DNA of 64,000 nt from contig CAJUGI010000001.1 in NCBI GenBank assembly GCA_910586065.1, positions 496,001-560,000 of the forward strand, in the 5' to 3' direction. This DNA is from an uncultured Christensenella sp. (GTDB lineage: Bacteria > Bacillota > Clostridia > Christensenellales > Borkfalkiaceae). The position numbers were made by a program, and so were the translations under genes. Every line of letters begins with the position of its first letter. Position 1 is the stretch's first letter. The notes under the pieces are model-generated. The model did not search any database. It had not been told where the DNA came from and was given only the letters and a program-made list of their open reading frames with translations. Shown one piece after another: positions 1 to 8,959 of the stretch.

Positions 1-1
1 C

Positions 2-319
2 GTTTCAGACTTTATAAACACCGTAGAACAGGAAGAAACGCCTAACTCTTTGGGTAACGGCGGAGACGGTGAAGAGGTAAGCGCCGATACTAAAATAGAC
101 GATACATTCATTAAGGCGCTCAAATATTGTGTTACTTCTAATCAGGCGTCCGTATCAATGATTCAGCGCCGTTTCCCTGTTGGGTATATAAAGGCCTGCA
201 AAATTATCGACTGGATGGAAAAAATGAACTACGTTACTCAGTCCGAAGGCTCTAAACCCAGAAAGGTTTTACTTTCAAAGGATGAGTTTTTAATGACTTT
301 CGGAGAAATCGATGACTGA
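2..319 (+). CDS. DNA translocase FtsK/SpoIIIE, C-terminal end (partial)
   Basis: Only the last 105 codons are in the window; the open frame runs in from the left edge. After an acidic linker, the final ~65 residues form a winged-helix gamma domain (DDTFIKALKYC, VSMIQRRFPVGYIKA, KIIDWMEKMNYV). In FtsK/SpoIIIE this domain reads the KOPS/SRS polarity sequences that direct the hexameric ATPase motor along DNA. The motor domain lies outside the window, so FtsK and SpoIIIE cannot be told apart. The stop codon overlaps the rimO start by 8 bases, which implies co-transcription and is the usual order in Firmicutes. Confidence 0.85.
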   Translation, partial: VSDFINTVEQEETPNSLGNGGDGEEVSADTKIDDTFIKALKYCVTSNQASVSMIQRRFPVGYIKACKIIDWMEKMNYVTQSEGSKPRKVLLSKDEFLMTFGEIDD

Positions 320-1646
320 TTTCACAAAGAAAAAATTCGGAATTATTTCTCTCGGTTGCGACAAAAACCGCGTTGATTCCGAAAAACTTTTGTCAATAAT
401 CAAATCGTCGGGATGCGAAATTACGGACGATATAAATGCTGTTCAGGTTCTGATAGTCAACACTTGCGCGTTTTTAAACTCCGCCCGCAAAGAAGCTATT
501 GAGACGGTAATCGATTTTGCCGCATATAAAAGCGAAAATCTTGAAAAACTTGTCGTTACTGGCTGTTTGCCGCAAAAATTTTCAAACGAAACTTTTCCGG
601 CGCTCACCGAAGCCGACGTTTTTCTCGGTACAAACGACTACGACAAATTTTTCGAAGCGCTTGAAAAATCGTATACTGGCGACCGTATAAATTATGTGGG
701 AACAGGTTCCGCCGCATTTATCGCAGACAGAGTGGTTACAACGCCTCGGCACTACGCATACTTAAAGATAGCCGATGGCTGTAATAACCGTTGCACTTAT
801 TGTCTTATTCCCAAAATACGCGGTAAATATGTTAGTTTTCCCATAGAAGACCTTTTAAAAGAGGCGGAGGAGCTTGGCGACGTTTCCGAGCTTATTCTGG
901 TTGCGCAGGATGTAACCCGCTACGGAATAGATTTGTACGGGCAAAAAAAATTAAAAACTTTTTTACAAAACCTGACAATACTTGTCAACATTAATAGTGT
1001 AAGATTATTATACAGTTATCCCGATATGCTCGACGACGAGCTTATCGCCGAAATTCGCGATAACCCGAAAATAATAAAATATCTTGATATCCCGCTACAA
1101 CACAGCGAAAACGGCGTTTTAAAGCGCATGAACCGCCCAGCAGGAAGGGAAGAATATTTAAATCTTATAAAAAAACTGCGGAAAAATATTCCCGATATTT
1201 CGCTTCGTTCAACTTTTATTGCCGGTTTTCCGGACGAAACGGAGGAAGACTTTGAAAATCTTTGCGCGTTTTTAAAGGAAGCGCAACTTGATAACTGCGG
1301 GTTTTTCGCTTATTCGCGCGAGCCGGACACGCCGGCTTATAAATTAAAGGGACAAATTCCCGCTGCAGTTAAAAAAAAGCGTGTAAAGGCTTTATATAAA
1401 GTTCAAAAAGATATTTCACGCAAAAAGCTTGAAAAGCGCGTTGGTACAACCTTAAAGGTTTTGTGCGACGGTATAGATTACGACAAAAACTGTTTCGTCG
1501 GCAGGGCTTATTTTCAAGCTCCCGATATCGACGGAAAAGTGTATTTTAACGCGTACAACGCTGTTCAGGGCGAATATTACGACGTTTTAATCGAAAAATG
1601 CGACAGTTATGACCTTTACGGGCGCGAAAAGGATTACGATTTATGA
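312..1646 (+). CDS. rimO: Ribosomal protein S12 methylthiotransferase RimO
   Basis: A radical-SAM methylthiotransferase that adds a methylthio group to an aspartate of ribosomal protein S12. The N-terminal UPF0004 domain starts with ISLGCDKNRVDSE and carries the further cysteines NTCAF and TGCLPQ, which bind the auxiliary 4Fe-4S cluster. The radical-SAM triad is CNNRCTYC near residue 156, and a TRAM-like domain fills the last ~65 residues. The length (444 aa) fits the family. The LGCDKNRVDSE signature points to RimO rather than MiaB, which is also present at 21900. The gene overlaps the translocase upstream and pgsA downstream (ATGA), so translation is probably coupled. Confidence 0.93.
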   Translation: MTDFTKKKFGIISLGCDKNRVDSEKLLSIIKSSGCEITDDINAVQVLIVNTCAFLNSARKEAIETVIDFAAYKSENLEKLVVTGCLPQKFSNETFPALTEADVFLGTNDYDKFFEALEKSYTGDRINYVGTGSAAFIADRVVTTPRHYAYLKIADGCNNRCTYCLIPKIRGKYVSFPIEDLLKEAEELGDVSELILVAQDVTRYGIDLYGQKKLKTFLQNLTILVNINSVRLLYSYPDMLDDELIAEIRDNPKIIKYLDIPLQHSENGVLKRMNRPAGREEYLNLIKKLRKNIPDISLRSTFIAGFPDETEEDFENLCAFLKEAQLDNCGFFAYSREPDTPAYKLKGQIPAAVKKKRVKALYKVQKDISRKKLEKRVGTTLKVLCDGIDYDKNCFVGRAYFQAPDIDGKVYFNAYNAVQGEYYDVLIEKCDSYDLYGREKDYDL

Positions 1647-2317
1647 ACGAGAACGACGAAAACAAGGAAATAGACTTAAACAGCCGCGCTTACAAAATTG
1701 CGGCGGGCAAGGGCGTTATGAATTTGCCAAACAAGCTTACCATAAGCCGCGTTGTAATGATTCCCGTGTTCATTTTATTTTTCTATCTCAACTTTACCGC
1801 GCACTATTTTATTGCTCTTACGGTTTTCGGGATTGCAAGTTTAACCGACCTTTTGGACGGAAAAATTGCAAGGAAGTACAATTTAGTTACAAATTTGGGT
1901 AAATTTTTGGACCCGATTGCGGATAAGGTACTCGTTTTGTCGGCTTTGGTGGTGTTTTTGACTAAGCCTGAAATTTTTGTTGCCTCCGCGGGCATGGGAG
2001 AATGGACGTGGATTGCCGCAGGGTGCGGCGTTGCGGTTATTCTTGCAAGGGAAATCATTGTCAGCGGTTTTCGTATGGTTGCCGCGGGGGCGGGTATAGT
2101 AATTGCCGCCGATATTTTCGGAAAATACAAGACTGTTACGCAGGATATTGCGGTAGTCGTTCTTTTAATCGGCGCGGGAGTTTGCGAACTTACGGCGCAC
2201 ATCAGCGGCGAAATAATAAATTATATAGGTCTTGCATTCTTCGCAATATCCGTAATTTTAACGGTTATTTCGGGAATTAATTATATAATAAAGAATATTG
2301 AAGTATTGAAGTATTGA
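1643..2317 (+). CDS. pgsA: CDP-diacylglycerol-glycerol-3-phosphate 3-phosphatidyltransferase
   Basis: An integral membrane enzyme making phosphatidylglycerol phosphate from CDP-diacylglycerol and glycerol-3-phosphate, the committed step to phosphatidylglycerol. The CDP-alcohol phosphotransferase motif is intact (LLDGKIARKY, then GKFLDPIADK), with the DG...AR...G...D...D spacing around residues 71-97. About five hydrophobic segments follow, with a ~30-residue hydrophilic N-terminal tail before the first. At 224 aa it is slightly long for PgsA because of that tail. The start overlaps the rimO stop as ATGA. Position between rimO and cinA is typical for Firmicutes. Confidence 0.9.
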   Translation: MNENDENKEIDLNSRAYKIAAGKGVMNLPNKLTISRVVMIPVFILFFYLNFTAHYFIALTVFGIASLTDLLDGKIARKYNLVTNLGKFLDPIADKVLVLSALVVFLTKPEIFVASAGMGEWTWIAAGCGVAVILAREIIVSGFRMVAAGAGIVIAADIFGKYKTVTQDIAVVVLLIGAGVCELTAHISGEIINYIGLAFFAISVILTVISGINYIIKNIEVLKY

Positions 2318-2321
2318 AGCG

Positions 2322-3413
2322 ATGATAGCGGACGATAAAAATATTAAAAATTGTTTTTTATCATTTAAAAATAAAAAAATAAATTCTTTTGATTTGGAAA
2401 TACGATTGATTTCCGAATTTGGCGCCGCCGGCTATTATTTTGATAAAATTTCGTTTATCGGTTATGATAAAGCGGAAGGTATAACGTCGGCGCTTAAAGA
2501 TGCGTGTCTGAATTTTAATATTATAGCAATCGTTTGTCCAAAAGATATGGAGACCGCTGTAGGTAATTTTATCGAAAAGTTATTGGACGCAAAGTTTGAT
2601 GATTTTGGCTTTCTGCATATGGACAAATCAGACGTTTTTATGTACTTTTCAGACATCGACGCCTTCAAAAAGCCGCAAAATTTTATTAAAAAACTCAACG
2701 AAAAGTACCAAAATTCATTTTATAAATCCTATATAAAAACCGTGGGTGCAACGGGTGAAATTGTATCTTCCGCAATAGAAGAAGCAAAAACGCAGTGCGG
2801 AAATATAAGTTTCAACGTCGGTGACAGATTTGGTGACGGCACCGTTGAAATTGTTTATGACGCCTTAACTTCAAAGGCTGTTTACGACGGAGTTATAAGG
2901 ACGCTTGTTTACAAGCTGAAAGATTATATTTATTCGCTTGAAAATATCACCCTTGAGGAACGGCTCGTTCAGCTTTTAAAATTACGGAGAATGAAGTTGA
3001 GCACTGCGGAGTCGTTTACGGGCGGAGGTATAGGCAAAAGAATCGTGGGCGTTTCCGGTGCGAGCGAAGTGTTTTTCGAAGGGTTGAACACATACGCTAA
3101 CGAATCGAAATCAGAGAGACTTGGCGTTGAAACCGAAACATTGAGAAGATACGGCGCAGTTTCAAAGGAAACAGCTTACGAGATGGCGGCAGGGCTTATT
3201 GCAAGCGGAAATTGCGATATCTCAATTGCGACTACCGGTATTGCCGGTCCTAAGTCGGACAATACGCAAAAACCTGTGGGATTATTGTATATTGCAGTCG
3301 GAAGAAGAGAAGGAATATCCGTTTATGAATACAATTTAAAAGGTTCGCGGGAAAATATTACTGAAAGGGCAATTAACCTTGCTTTGTTCCTTGCGTTTAA
3401 ATCACTCAAATAA
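2322..3413 (+). CDS. cinA: CinA-family protein with degenerate N-terminal domain
   Basis: The C-terminal ~150 residues match the CinA/PncC amidohydrolase domain (nicotinamide-nucleotide deamidase): STAESFTGGGIGKR, SGASEVFFEGLNTYANE and TTGIAGP. The family normally has ESCTGG where this protein has ESFTGG. The first ~200 residues occupy the position of the molybdopterin-binding-like COG1058 domain but lack its recognisable glycine-rich motifs, and the total (363 aa) is short of the usual ~410. The deamidase role, recycling NMN, is inferred from the family and is less certain because of the altered N-terminus. It sits between pgsA and recA, where cinA is usually found. Confidence 0.8.
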   Translation: MIADDKNIKNCFLSFKNKKINSFDLEIRLISEFGAAGYYFDKISFIGYDKAEGITSALKDACLNFNIIAIVCPKDMETAVGNFIEKLLDAKFDDFGFLHMDKSDVFMYFSDIDAFKKPQNFIKKLNEKYQNSFYKSYIKTVGATGEIVSSAIEEAKTQCGNISFNVGDRFGDGTVEIVYDALTSKAVYDGVIRTLVYKLKDYIYSLENITLEERLVQLLKLRRMKLSTAESFTGGGIGKRIVGVSGASEVFFEGLNTYANESKSERLGVETETLRRYGAVSKETAYEMAAGLIASGNCDISIATTGIAGPKSDNTQKPVGLLYIAVGRREGISVYEYNLKGSRENITERAINLALFLAFKSLK

Positions 3414-3440
3414 TAAAAAAATCACAGAGGTATAAAATAA

Positions 3441-4442
3441 ATGAACGAAGAAAAATTAAAGGCGCTGAATTCCACCATTGCAATGATTGAAAAGCAGTAC
3501 GGAAAGGGCGCGATAATGAAACTCGGTGACGCAAATGTGAACACCGATATTGAAATTATTCCCACTGGATGTCTTTCGCTTGATTTAGCGTTGGGTGTCG
3601 GCGGCGTGCCCCGCGGGAGAATAATCGAAGTTTTCGGACCCGAATCTTCCGGTAAAACGACGATTGCTTTGCATATTATAGCTGAAACCCAGAAGATAGG
3701 AGGCGTTGCGGCGTTTATTGACGCGGAACATGCGCTTGACGCTCAGTATGCGCACGCGCTTGGGGTTAATACCAACGAACTTTATCTTTCTCAGCCGGAT
3801 ACGGGCGAACAGGCGCTTGATATCTGCGAATCGCTCGTACGTTCAAGCGCGGTTGACGTAATCGTAATAGACTCGGTTGCGGCGCTTACTCCCAAGTCTG
3901 AAATCGAGGGGGATATGGGCGACACGCACGTGGGACTTTTGGCAAGACTTATGTCGCAGGCTTTAAGAAAGTTAACCGCAATTACCAACCGTTCGAAGAC
4001 TTGCGTTATTTTCATTAACCAGCTCCGCGAAAAAGTCGGCGTTATGTTCGGAAACCCCGAAACGACTCCCGGCGGTAAGGCGCTCAAATATTTTGCTACA
4101 ATACGTTTGGATATAAGAAAGGCGGATTCGTTAAAGGGAGACGGAGGAATTATCGGTAACCGCGCAAAATGCAAGGTTGTTAAAAATAAGGTTGCTCCTC
4201 CTTTCAAGGTGGCGGAATTCGATATTATTTACGGCGAGGGCGTTTCGCAGGAAGGTTGTCTTATTGACCTCGGCGTGGAATACGAAATTCTTACAAAGAG
4301 CGGCGCGTGGTTCAGTTATAACGATGAAAAAATTGCGCAAGGCAGAGAAAAAATGCGCGAGCTTTTAAAACAACGCCCCGAATTAAAAGCGGAGATTGAG
4401 GAAAAAATAAGAGAGGCGCATAAGGCCGCCCAAGCTAAGTAA
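3441..4442 (+). CDS. recA: Recombinase RecA
   Basis: The ATP-dependent strand-exchange protein of homologous recombination and SOS induction. The Walker A motif is GPESSGKTT (residues ~67-75). Other family blocks are DAEHALD, the Walker B-like VIVIDSVAAL, loop L1 EIEGDMGD, and L2/ATP cap INQLREKVGVMFGNPETTPGG. It has 333 aa, with a short C-terminal tail that is less acidic than in proteobacteria. The start has an AGAGG site 11 bases upstream. No obvious LexA/SOS box is visible in the 27-base gap after cinA, so it is probably expressed from the upstream operon. Confidence 0.97.
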   Translation: MNEEKLKALNSTIAMIEKQYGKGAIMKLGDANVNTDIEIIPTGCLSLDLALGVGGVPRGRIIEVFGPESSGKTTIALHIIAETQKIGGVAAFIDAEHALDAQYAHALGVNTNELYLSQPDTGEQALDICESLVRSSAVDVIVIDSVAALTPKSEIEGDMGDTHVGLLARLMSQALRKLTAITNRSKTCVIFINQLREKVGVMFGNPETTPGGKALKYFATIRLDIRKADSLKGDGGIIGNRAKCKVVKNKVAPPFKVAEFDIIYGEGVSQEGCLIDLGVEYEILTKSGAWFSYNDEKIAQGREKMRELLKQRPELKAEIEEKIREAHKAAQAK

Positions 4443-4469
4443 AACACAGTTTTGTTTTTCTGTGTTTTT
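4441..4469 (+). terminator. Intrinsic terminator after recA
   Basis: AAAACACAG and CTGTGTTTT form a stem with a 10-base T-rich loop, ending in a T run directly after the recA stop codon. It separates recA from nadE. Confidence 0.75.
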
Positions 4470-4489
4470 GGTAATTATCAAGGTCATAT

Positions 4490-6427
4490 ATGCAACACGG
4501 TTTTATTAAAGTCTGCGCCGCAACTCCCGAAATAAGAGTGGCGGACGTTGAATACAACACCAAAAATATTATAGCGGCGATTAAGGAAAGCGCGGGGAAT
4601 GGAAGCCAATTAACCGTTTTCCCCGAACTTTGCGTGAGCGGATATACCTGCGGCGATTTATTTAATCAGCCGACGTTAATTACCGCTTGTGAAAAGGCGA
4701 TTGCCGAGATTTGCGAATCTACAAGCGACTTAAAAACGCTTGTATTTGTCGGCGCACCAATTGCAGACGGCGGCAGACTTTATAACTGCGCTGTTGCTAT
4801 GTGCAACGGAAAAATTTTAGGTATTGTTCCAAAAACATATTTGCCGAATTACGGTGAATTTTACGAAAAGCGGCATTTTTCGCCCGCGCCGGTAAATTCA
4901 ACGTACGTTGCAATTGCTAAAAACTCCGGCGTTATTTTCGGTACAAATTTAATTTTTACGGCAAATAATTTTCCTGCGTTTAAGGTTTCTGCAGAGATTT
5001 GCGAAGATTTATGGGCGCCGCAGTCGCCTTCGGTTGCTAATGCGAAAGCCGGCGCGACTATTATAGTAAATTTATCTTGCAGCGACGAAACGGTGGGTAA
5101 AGCCGATTATCGCAAAAATTTGGTTAAGACGCAGTCGGCAAAGCTTGTAAGCGGATACGTTTACTGCGATGCAGGCGAAGGCGAAAGCACCACGGACATG
5201 GTTTTTGCGGGGCATAATTTAATCTGTGAAAACGGCGCGGTTCTTGCCGAAAGCAAGCTGTTTGAAAACGGGTTAATTTATTCGGAAATAGACGTTGAAA
5301 TGCTTGAAACGGAAAGGCGCAGAATGGCTAGCGTCTTTGTTGACAGCGGTTATAATAATAATGAAACCTGGGCGGAGAAGAACGGTTATTTTTTGCAAGG
5401 TTTTGAAACCTTTGATAACGGAGCCGAGCTTACGCGTGAATTTTCGAAAACGCCTTTTGTGCCTGAAGATGGAGAAAGGCTTAAAGAGCGCATGGAACTT
5501 ATTTTGTCAATTCAGGCAAAAGGGCTTGAAAAGCGTTTGAAGCACGTAGGTTCAAGGTCGGTAGTGTTAGGCGTTTCGGGCGGGTTGGATTCGGCGCTTG
5601 CGCTTTTGGTGGCATGCCGTGTGTTTAACTCGCTTAATAAGGACAAAAGGGATATAATCGCGATATCTATGCCTGCGTTCGGCACTACTAAAAAGACGAA
5701 GAACAACGCGTTGAAACTGATTAACGCTTTGGGAGCAACCGCTAGGGTAATACCAGTGGGCGATACGGTTAGCAGGCACTTTAAGGATATCGGTCACGAC
5801 TCCGAAAACAGGAACGTGACCTATGAAAACGCTCAGGCGAGAATGCGCACGATGGTTTTGATGGACGTTGCCAACGACGAGAACGGGCTTGTATTGGGCA
5901 CTGGCGATTTGAGCGAGTTTGCGTTGGGTTGGGCGACTTATTCGGGCGACCATATTTCTATGTACGGTGTAAACGCTTCGGTGCCTAAAACGCTTGTTAA
6001 GCACCTTATCGCTTACGAAGCCGAAAAGCTTGGTGGCAATGTCAAAAAAGTTTTGACAAGCATTTTGAACACGGAAATCAGCCCCGAGTTGTTGCCTCCG
6101 GATGCCGACGGCAATATTGCGCAGAAGACGGAGGATTTGGTCGGTCCGTATATCTTGCACGATTTCTTTATTTATTACGCGCTAAGATATGCGTTTCCGC
6201 CTTCAAAAATAAAATATTTAGCTTTAAAGACGTTTGACGGAATGTTCGGCGAAAAGACTATCGACAAATGGCTTAAGAGCTTTTACAAACGGTTTTTTAT
6301 GCATCAGTTCAAGCGCTCCTGTATGCCCGACGGCGTTAAAGTCGGGTCGGTTTCGCTTTCCCCGCGCGGGGATTGGCGTATGCCTTCGGACGCAGTTGTC
6401 GACTTGTGGCTCAAAGACTTGGAATAA
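4490..6427 (+). CDS. nadE: Glutamine-dependent NAD+ synthetase
   Basis: Amidates nicotinate adenine dinucleotide to NAD+, using ammonia from its own glutaminase domain. Residues ~1-290 are a nitrilase-type amidohydrolase: the catalytic glutamate is in FPELCVSGYTCGD, the lysine region is PKTYLPNYGEFYE, and the cysteine is in SAEICEDLW. Residues ~330-645 are the synthetase with the PP-loop GVSGGLDSALAL and the GTGDLSEFALGW block. The length (645 aa) matches the two-domain type. The start has AAGG about 9 bases upstream. It is flanked by terminators on both sides, so it is probably monocistronic. Confidence 0.95.
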   Translation: MQHGFIKVCAATPEIRVADVEYNTKNIIAAIKESAGNGSQLTVFPELCVSGYTCGDLFNQPTLITACEKAIAEICESTSDLKTLVFVGAPIADGGRLYNCAVAMCNGKILGIVPKTYLPNYGEFYEKRHFSPAPVNSTYVAIAKNSGVIFGTNLIFTANNFPAFKVSAEICEDLWAPQSPSVANAKAGATIIVNLSCSDETVGKADYRKNLVKTQSAKLVSGYVYCDAGEGESTTDMVFAGHNLICENGAVLAESKLFENGLIYSEIDVEMLETERRRMASVFVDSGYNNNETWAEKNGYFLQGFETFDNGAELTREFSKTPFVPEDGERLKERMELILSIQAKGLEKRLKHVGSRSVVLGVSGGLDSALALLVACRVFNSLNKDKRDIIAISMPAFGTTKKTKNNALKLINALGATARVIPVGDTVSRHFKDIGHDSENRNVTYENAQARMRTMVLMDVANDENGLVLGTGDLSEFALGWATYSGDHISMYGVNASVPKTLVKHLIAYEAEKLGGNVKKVLTSILNTEISPELLPPDADGNIAQKTEDLVGPYILHDFFIYYALRYAFPPSKIKYLALKTFDGMFGEKTIDKWLKSFYKRFFMHQFKRSCMPDGVKVGSVSLSPRGDWRMPSDAVVDLWLKDLE

Positions 6428-6435
6428 AAAATTTA

Positions 6436-6459
6436 AAGCGGCCTTGCGGTCGCTTTTTT
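6436..6459 (+). terminator. Intrinsic terminator after nadE
   Basis: AAGCGGCC-TTGC-GGTCGCTT forms a stem with one G-U pair, followed by six T residues. Confidence 0.85.
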
Positions 6460-6470
6460 ATTATATTAAA

Positions 6471-6499
6471 TTGACATTTTATATAATTGGGTGTAAAAT
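6471..6499 (+). promoter_or_regulatory. SigA-type promoter of rny
   Basis: A perfect TTGACA -35 box is followed by a 17-base spacer and a TAAAAT -10 box. Transcription would start about 60 bases before the rny start codon, which has a strong AGGAGG site at 6552-6557. Confidence 0.8.
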
Positions 6500-6563
6500 A
6501 TAGTTTAGATATAAATGCCCTTGTGCGGGTAGAGTATATTAAAAAACAAATCAGGAGGCTTAA

Positions 6564-8180
6564 ATGAACTTATTGGCATTTAGCAGCCTGTTTCTTGCAG
6601 AAGACGGAGTTGTTCTCGGCCTTGGTATTGGGCTTGGAATTGCCGTCGTCGTTGCGTTGATTGGCGGATATTTTGTGGGAAGTTACATCAACAAAAAGAC
6701 CACCGATAAAAAACTGGGTGACGTGCAGACGAGAACCCAAAAGATGATTGACGAGGCTTCAATTGAATGCAAAACATTGAAGAAAGAGGCAATATTAGAA
6801 GCAAAGGAACAGGAACTGCAACTAAAAAACGAATTTGAAAGGGAAACCAGAGAGAAGAAAAGCGAACTTCAGAAACAGGAACAGAGACTTGTACAGAGGG
6901 AAGAAATTCTTGATAAAAAAGAGGAGAACCTTTTAAAACAGAACGCGGCGGTCGAGCAACAGAAAAAGGACCTTTTGGCTAAGGAAAACGAAGTCAAAAA
7001 GACGCAGGAAAAAATAAATCATCAGCATGAGCTGATGATTCAGGAACTTGAAAAAGTTGCTCAGCTTACTAAAGACGAGGCCAAGAAATTACTTGCGGAC
7101 GAAATCCTTGACGAAACCCGTCACGACGTCGCTTTGCAGGTAAGAAATATAGAACAGACGGCAAAGGATGAAGCAAATGCGGAAGCAAAGAAAATTATTT
7201 CTTTGGCAGTTCAGCGCTGTGCTGCAGACCATGCGTCGGAAATAACCGTATCTGTAGTATCTTTACCCAGCGACGATATGAAGGCGCGTTTAATCGGGCG
7301 CGAGGGAAGAAATATCCGCGCGATTGAAAATGCAACCGGTATTGAACTTATTATTGACGATACTCCCGAAGTAGTTATTTTGTCCGGTTTTGACCCCGTA
7401 AGAAGGGAGATTGCAAGACTTACGCTTGAAAAACTTATTTCCGACGGCAGAATTCATCCTGCAAGGATTGAAGAAACCGTTGAAAAAGTTAAACGCGATA
7501 TGGACCAGGAGATTAAACAAGCCGGTGAAAGCGCGATGTTCGAAGTCGGTATTTTCGGACTTCATCCCGAACTTATCAAACTTTTGGGTAGATTAAAGTA
7601 CAGAACGAGCTATGGGCAGAACGTTTATAAACATTCTATCGAAGTTTCGCAGTTGGCGGGATTGATGGCGCAGGAACTTGGACTTGATGTAACCCTTGCA
7701 AAACGTGCCGGACTTTTGCACGATATAGGCAAGGCGGTTGACCACGAGCAGGAAGGCACGCACATTCAGTTGGGTGCAGACCTTGCTAAGAAATACCGTG
7801 AAAGCAACAAGGTTATTAACGCGATTGCAGCACACCACGGCGACGTGGAACCGACGACTATTGAGGCTGTATTGGTTGCGGCTGCCGACGCGATTTCGGG
7901 TGCGCGTCCCGGTGCAAGGCGCGAAACCGGCACTAATTACGTTAAACGTCTTGAAAAGCTTGAAGCGATTGCCGGCGATTTTAACGGCGTTGAAAAGTGT
8001 TATGCTATTCAGGCAGGCAGGGAAGTACGCGTTATGGTAAAACCCGAACAGATTGACGATGCGCAGGCTGTGTTCCTTGCAAAAGATATCGCAAAGAAAA
8101 TCGAAGCAGAGCTTGAATATCCCGGTCAGATTAAGGTAAACGTAATCAGAGAATTCCGAGCAAGCGAATTTGCTAAATAA
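6564..8180 (+). CDS. rny: Ribonuclease Y
   Basis: A membrane-anchored endoribonuclease that starts mRNA decay in Firmicutes. It has one N-terminal transmembrane segment (residues ~16-38), then a long charged coiled coil (~45-190). A KH RNA-binding domain includes LIGREGRNIRAIE, and the HD domain carries the metal-binding HDIGKAVDHE and AAHHGD motifs. The length (538 aa) is normal. The recA-proximal location is common in the Bacilli and Clostridia. It has its own promoter and a downstream terminator. Confidence 0.96.
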   Translation: MNLLAFSSLFLAEDGVVLGLGIGLGIAVVVALIGGYFVGSYINKKTTDKKLGDVQTRTQKMIDEASIECKTLKKEAILEAKEQELQLKNEFERETREKKSELQKQEQRLVQREEILDKKEENLLKQNAAVEQQKKDLLAKENEVKKTQEKINHQHELMIQELEKVAQLTKDEAKKLLADEILDETRHDVALQVRNIEQTAKDEANAEAKKIISLAVQRCAADHASEITVSVVSLPSDDMKARLIGREGRNIRAIENATGIELIIDDTPEVVILSGFDPVRREIARLTLEKLISDGRIHPARIEETVEKVKRDMDQEIKQAGESAMFEVGIFGLHPELIKLLGRLKYRTSYGQNVYKHSIEVSQLAGLMAQELGLDVTLAKRAGLLHDIGKAVDHEQEGTHIQLGADLAKKYRESNKVINAIAAHHGDVEPTTIEAVLVAAADAISGARPGARRETGTNYVKRLEKLEAIAGDFNGVEKCYAIQAGREVRVMVKPEQIDDAQAVFLAKDIAKKIEAELEYPGQIKVNVIREFRASEFAK

Positions 8181-8251
8181 TTAAAAACAGGCATAATTAA
8201 GCCGCTCCGTAGTTTCCATAGGGAGTTTTTGCACATAAATAATAAGTATAG

Positions 8252-8287
8252 CGCACTATACCTTGCAAGCAAGGTGAGTGCGTTTTT
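8252..8287 (+). terminator. Intrinsic terminator after rny
   Basis: The outer stem CGCACT/AGTGCG and inner stem CCTTGC/GCAAGG are separated by an internal loop and followed by TTTTT. It lies about 70 bases after the rny stop. Confidence 0.65.
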
Positions 8288-8289
8288 AC

Positions 8290-8318
8290 TTTACCTTTAA
8301 ATTGTGTTACTGTATAAT
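8290..8318 (+). promoter_or_regulatory. Promoter upstream of the DUF6194-like gene
   Basis: A TTTACC -35-like box is followed by 17 bases and a perfect TATAAT. The downstream gene starts 41 bases later, with AGGAAG as its ribosome-binding site. The weak -35 limits confidence. Confidence 0.6.
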
Positions 8319-8359
8319 AATAGAGTGATAAACAATAAGTTATACAAGGAAGATATAAA

Positions 8360-8806
8360 ATGCAACCTAACGAAATACTCAAATACTGCCTTGATAATTT
8401 GCCAGATACGGTTTTGTTAAGTAGTTGGGGCGAAAGCGGAATTTTCTATAATCCGAATAACACGCTTAAACGTGGAATTTATATTTTGACTGTCAAAGAA
8501 AAAGACGGCGATAACGATAAATGTTCGGATTTGAATAGAGAGAACATTTATCGTGTAAATATAGGTGTTCGTAAAAATACTTTTATAAATATGTTCGGTA
8601 CTGTTCCTGCGCGTCCGTCAAAAGGTGGGATTGTAGATATGCCGTATGACTTCACGCAAACGGATAAAATACTACCGCACCCCGTTTACGCTTGGATGAG
8701 TTGGGTGTGCGCGCTCAATCCATCCGGTTCTACCTTTGAAAGATTAAAGCCGTTAATTCAAGAAGCTTATGAGTATGCAAAGGAAAAATATTTTAAAAGA
8801 AAGTAA
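8360..8806 (+). CDS. DUF6194-like protein
   Basis: A small soluble protein of 148 aa with no signal peptide or membrane segment. The C-terminal block LPHPVYAWMSWVCALNPS followed by TFERLKPLIQEAY resembles the DUF6194 family, which is of unknown function. The mid-region FINMFGTVPARPSKGG is also like that family. It stands alone, with its own promoter upstream and a strong terminator downstream, so context gives no function. Confidence 0.7.
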   Translation: MQPNEILKYCLDNLPDTVLLSSWGESGIFYNPNNTLKRGIYILTVKEKDGDNDKCSDLNRENIYRVNIGVRKNTFINMFGTVPARPSKGGIVDMPYDFTQTDKILPHPVYAWMSWVCALNPSGSTFERLKPLIQEAYEYAKEKYFKRK

Positions 8807-8844
8807 GATAAATTTCAATTTATCTTTCTGATAATGTGTAGTTA

Positions 8845-8878
8845 AAAGCTCTCGAACAATTTGTTCGAGAGCTTTTTT
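8845..8878 (+). terminator. Strong terminator, probably bidirectional
   Basis: AAAGCTCTCGAA and TTCGAGAGCTTT form a 12-bp stem with a CAATTTG loop and a six-T tail on the plus strand. The A-rich left flank gives a T run on the minus strand too, so it may also stop transcription from the convergent PadR gene. Confidence 0.85.
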
Positions 8879-8959
8879 CCTTGCTTGAAAGTGCAACTTT
8901 GTTTAATTCCCTTGGGAATTTTAGTTTAAACGAAACGGTTTTTTATTTGTTTAAAGTAA

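Noticed and set aside
8905..8920. Palindrome AATTCCC-TT-GGGAATT as an operator or IS end
   Set aside because: It lies between two convergent genes with no promoter nearby. It may be part of the PadR gene's terminator, but evidence is thin.
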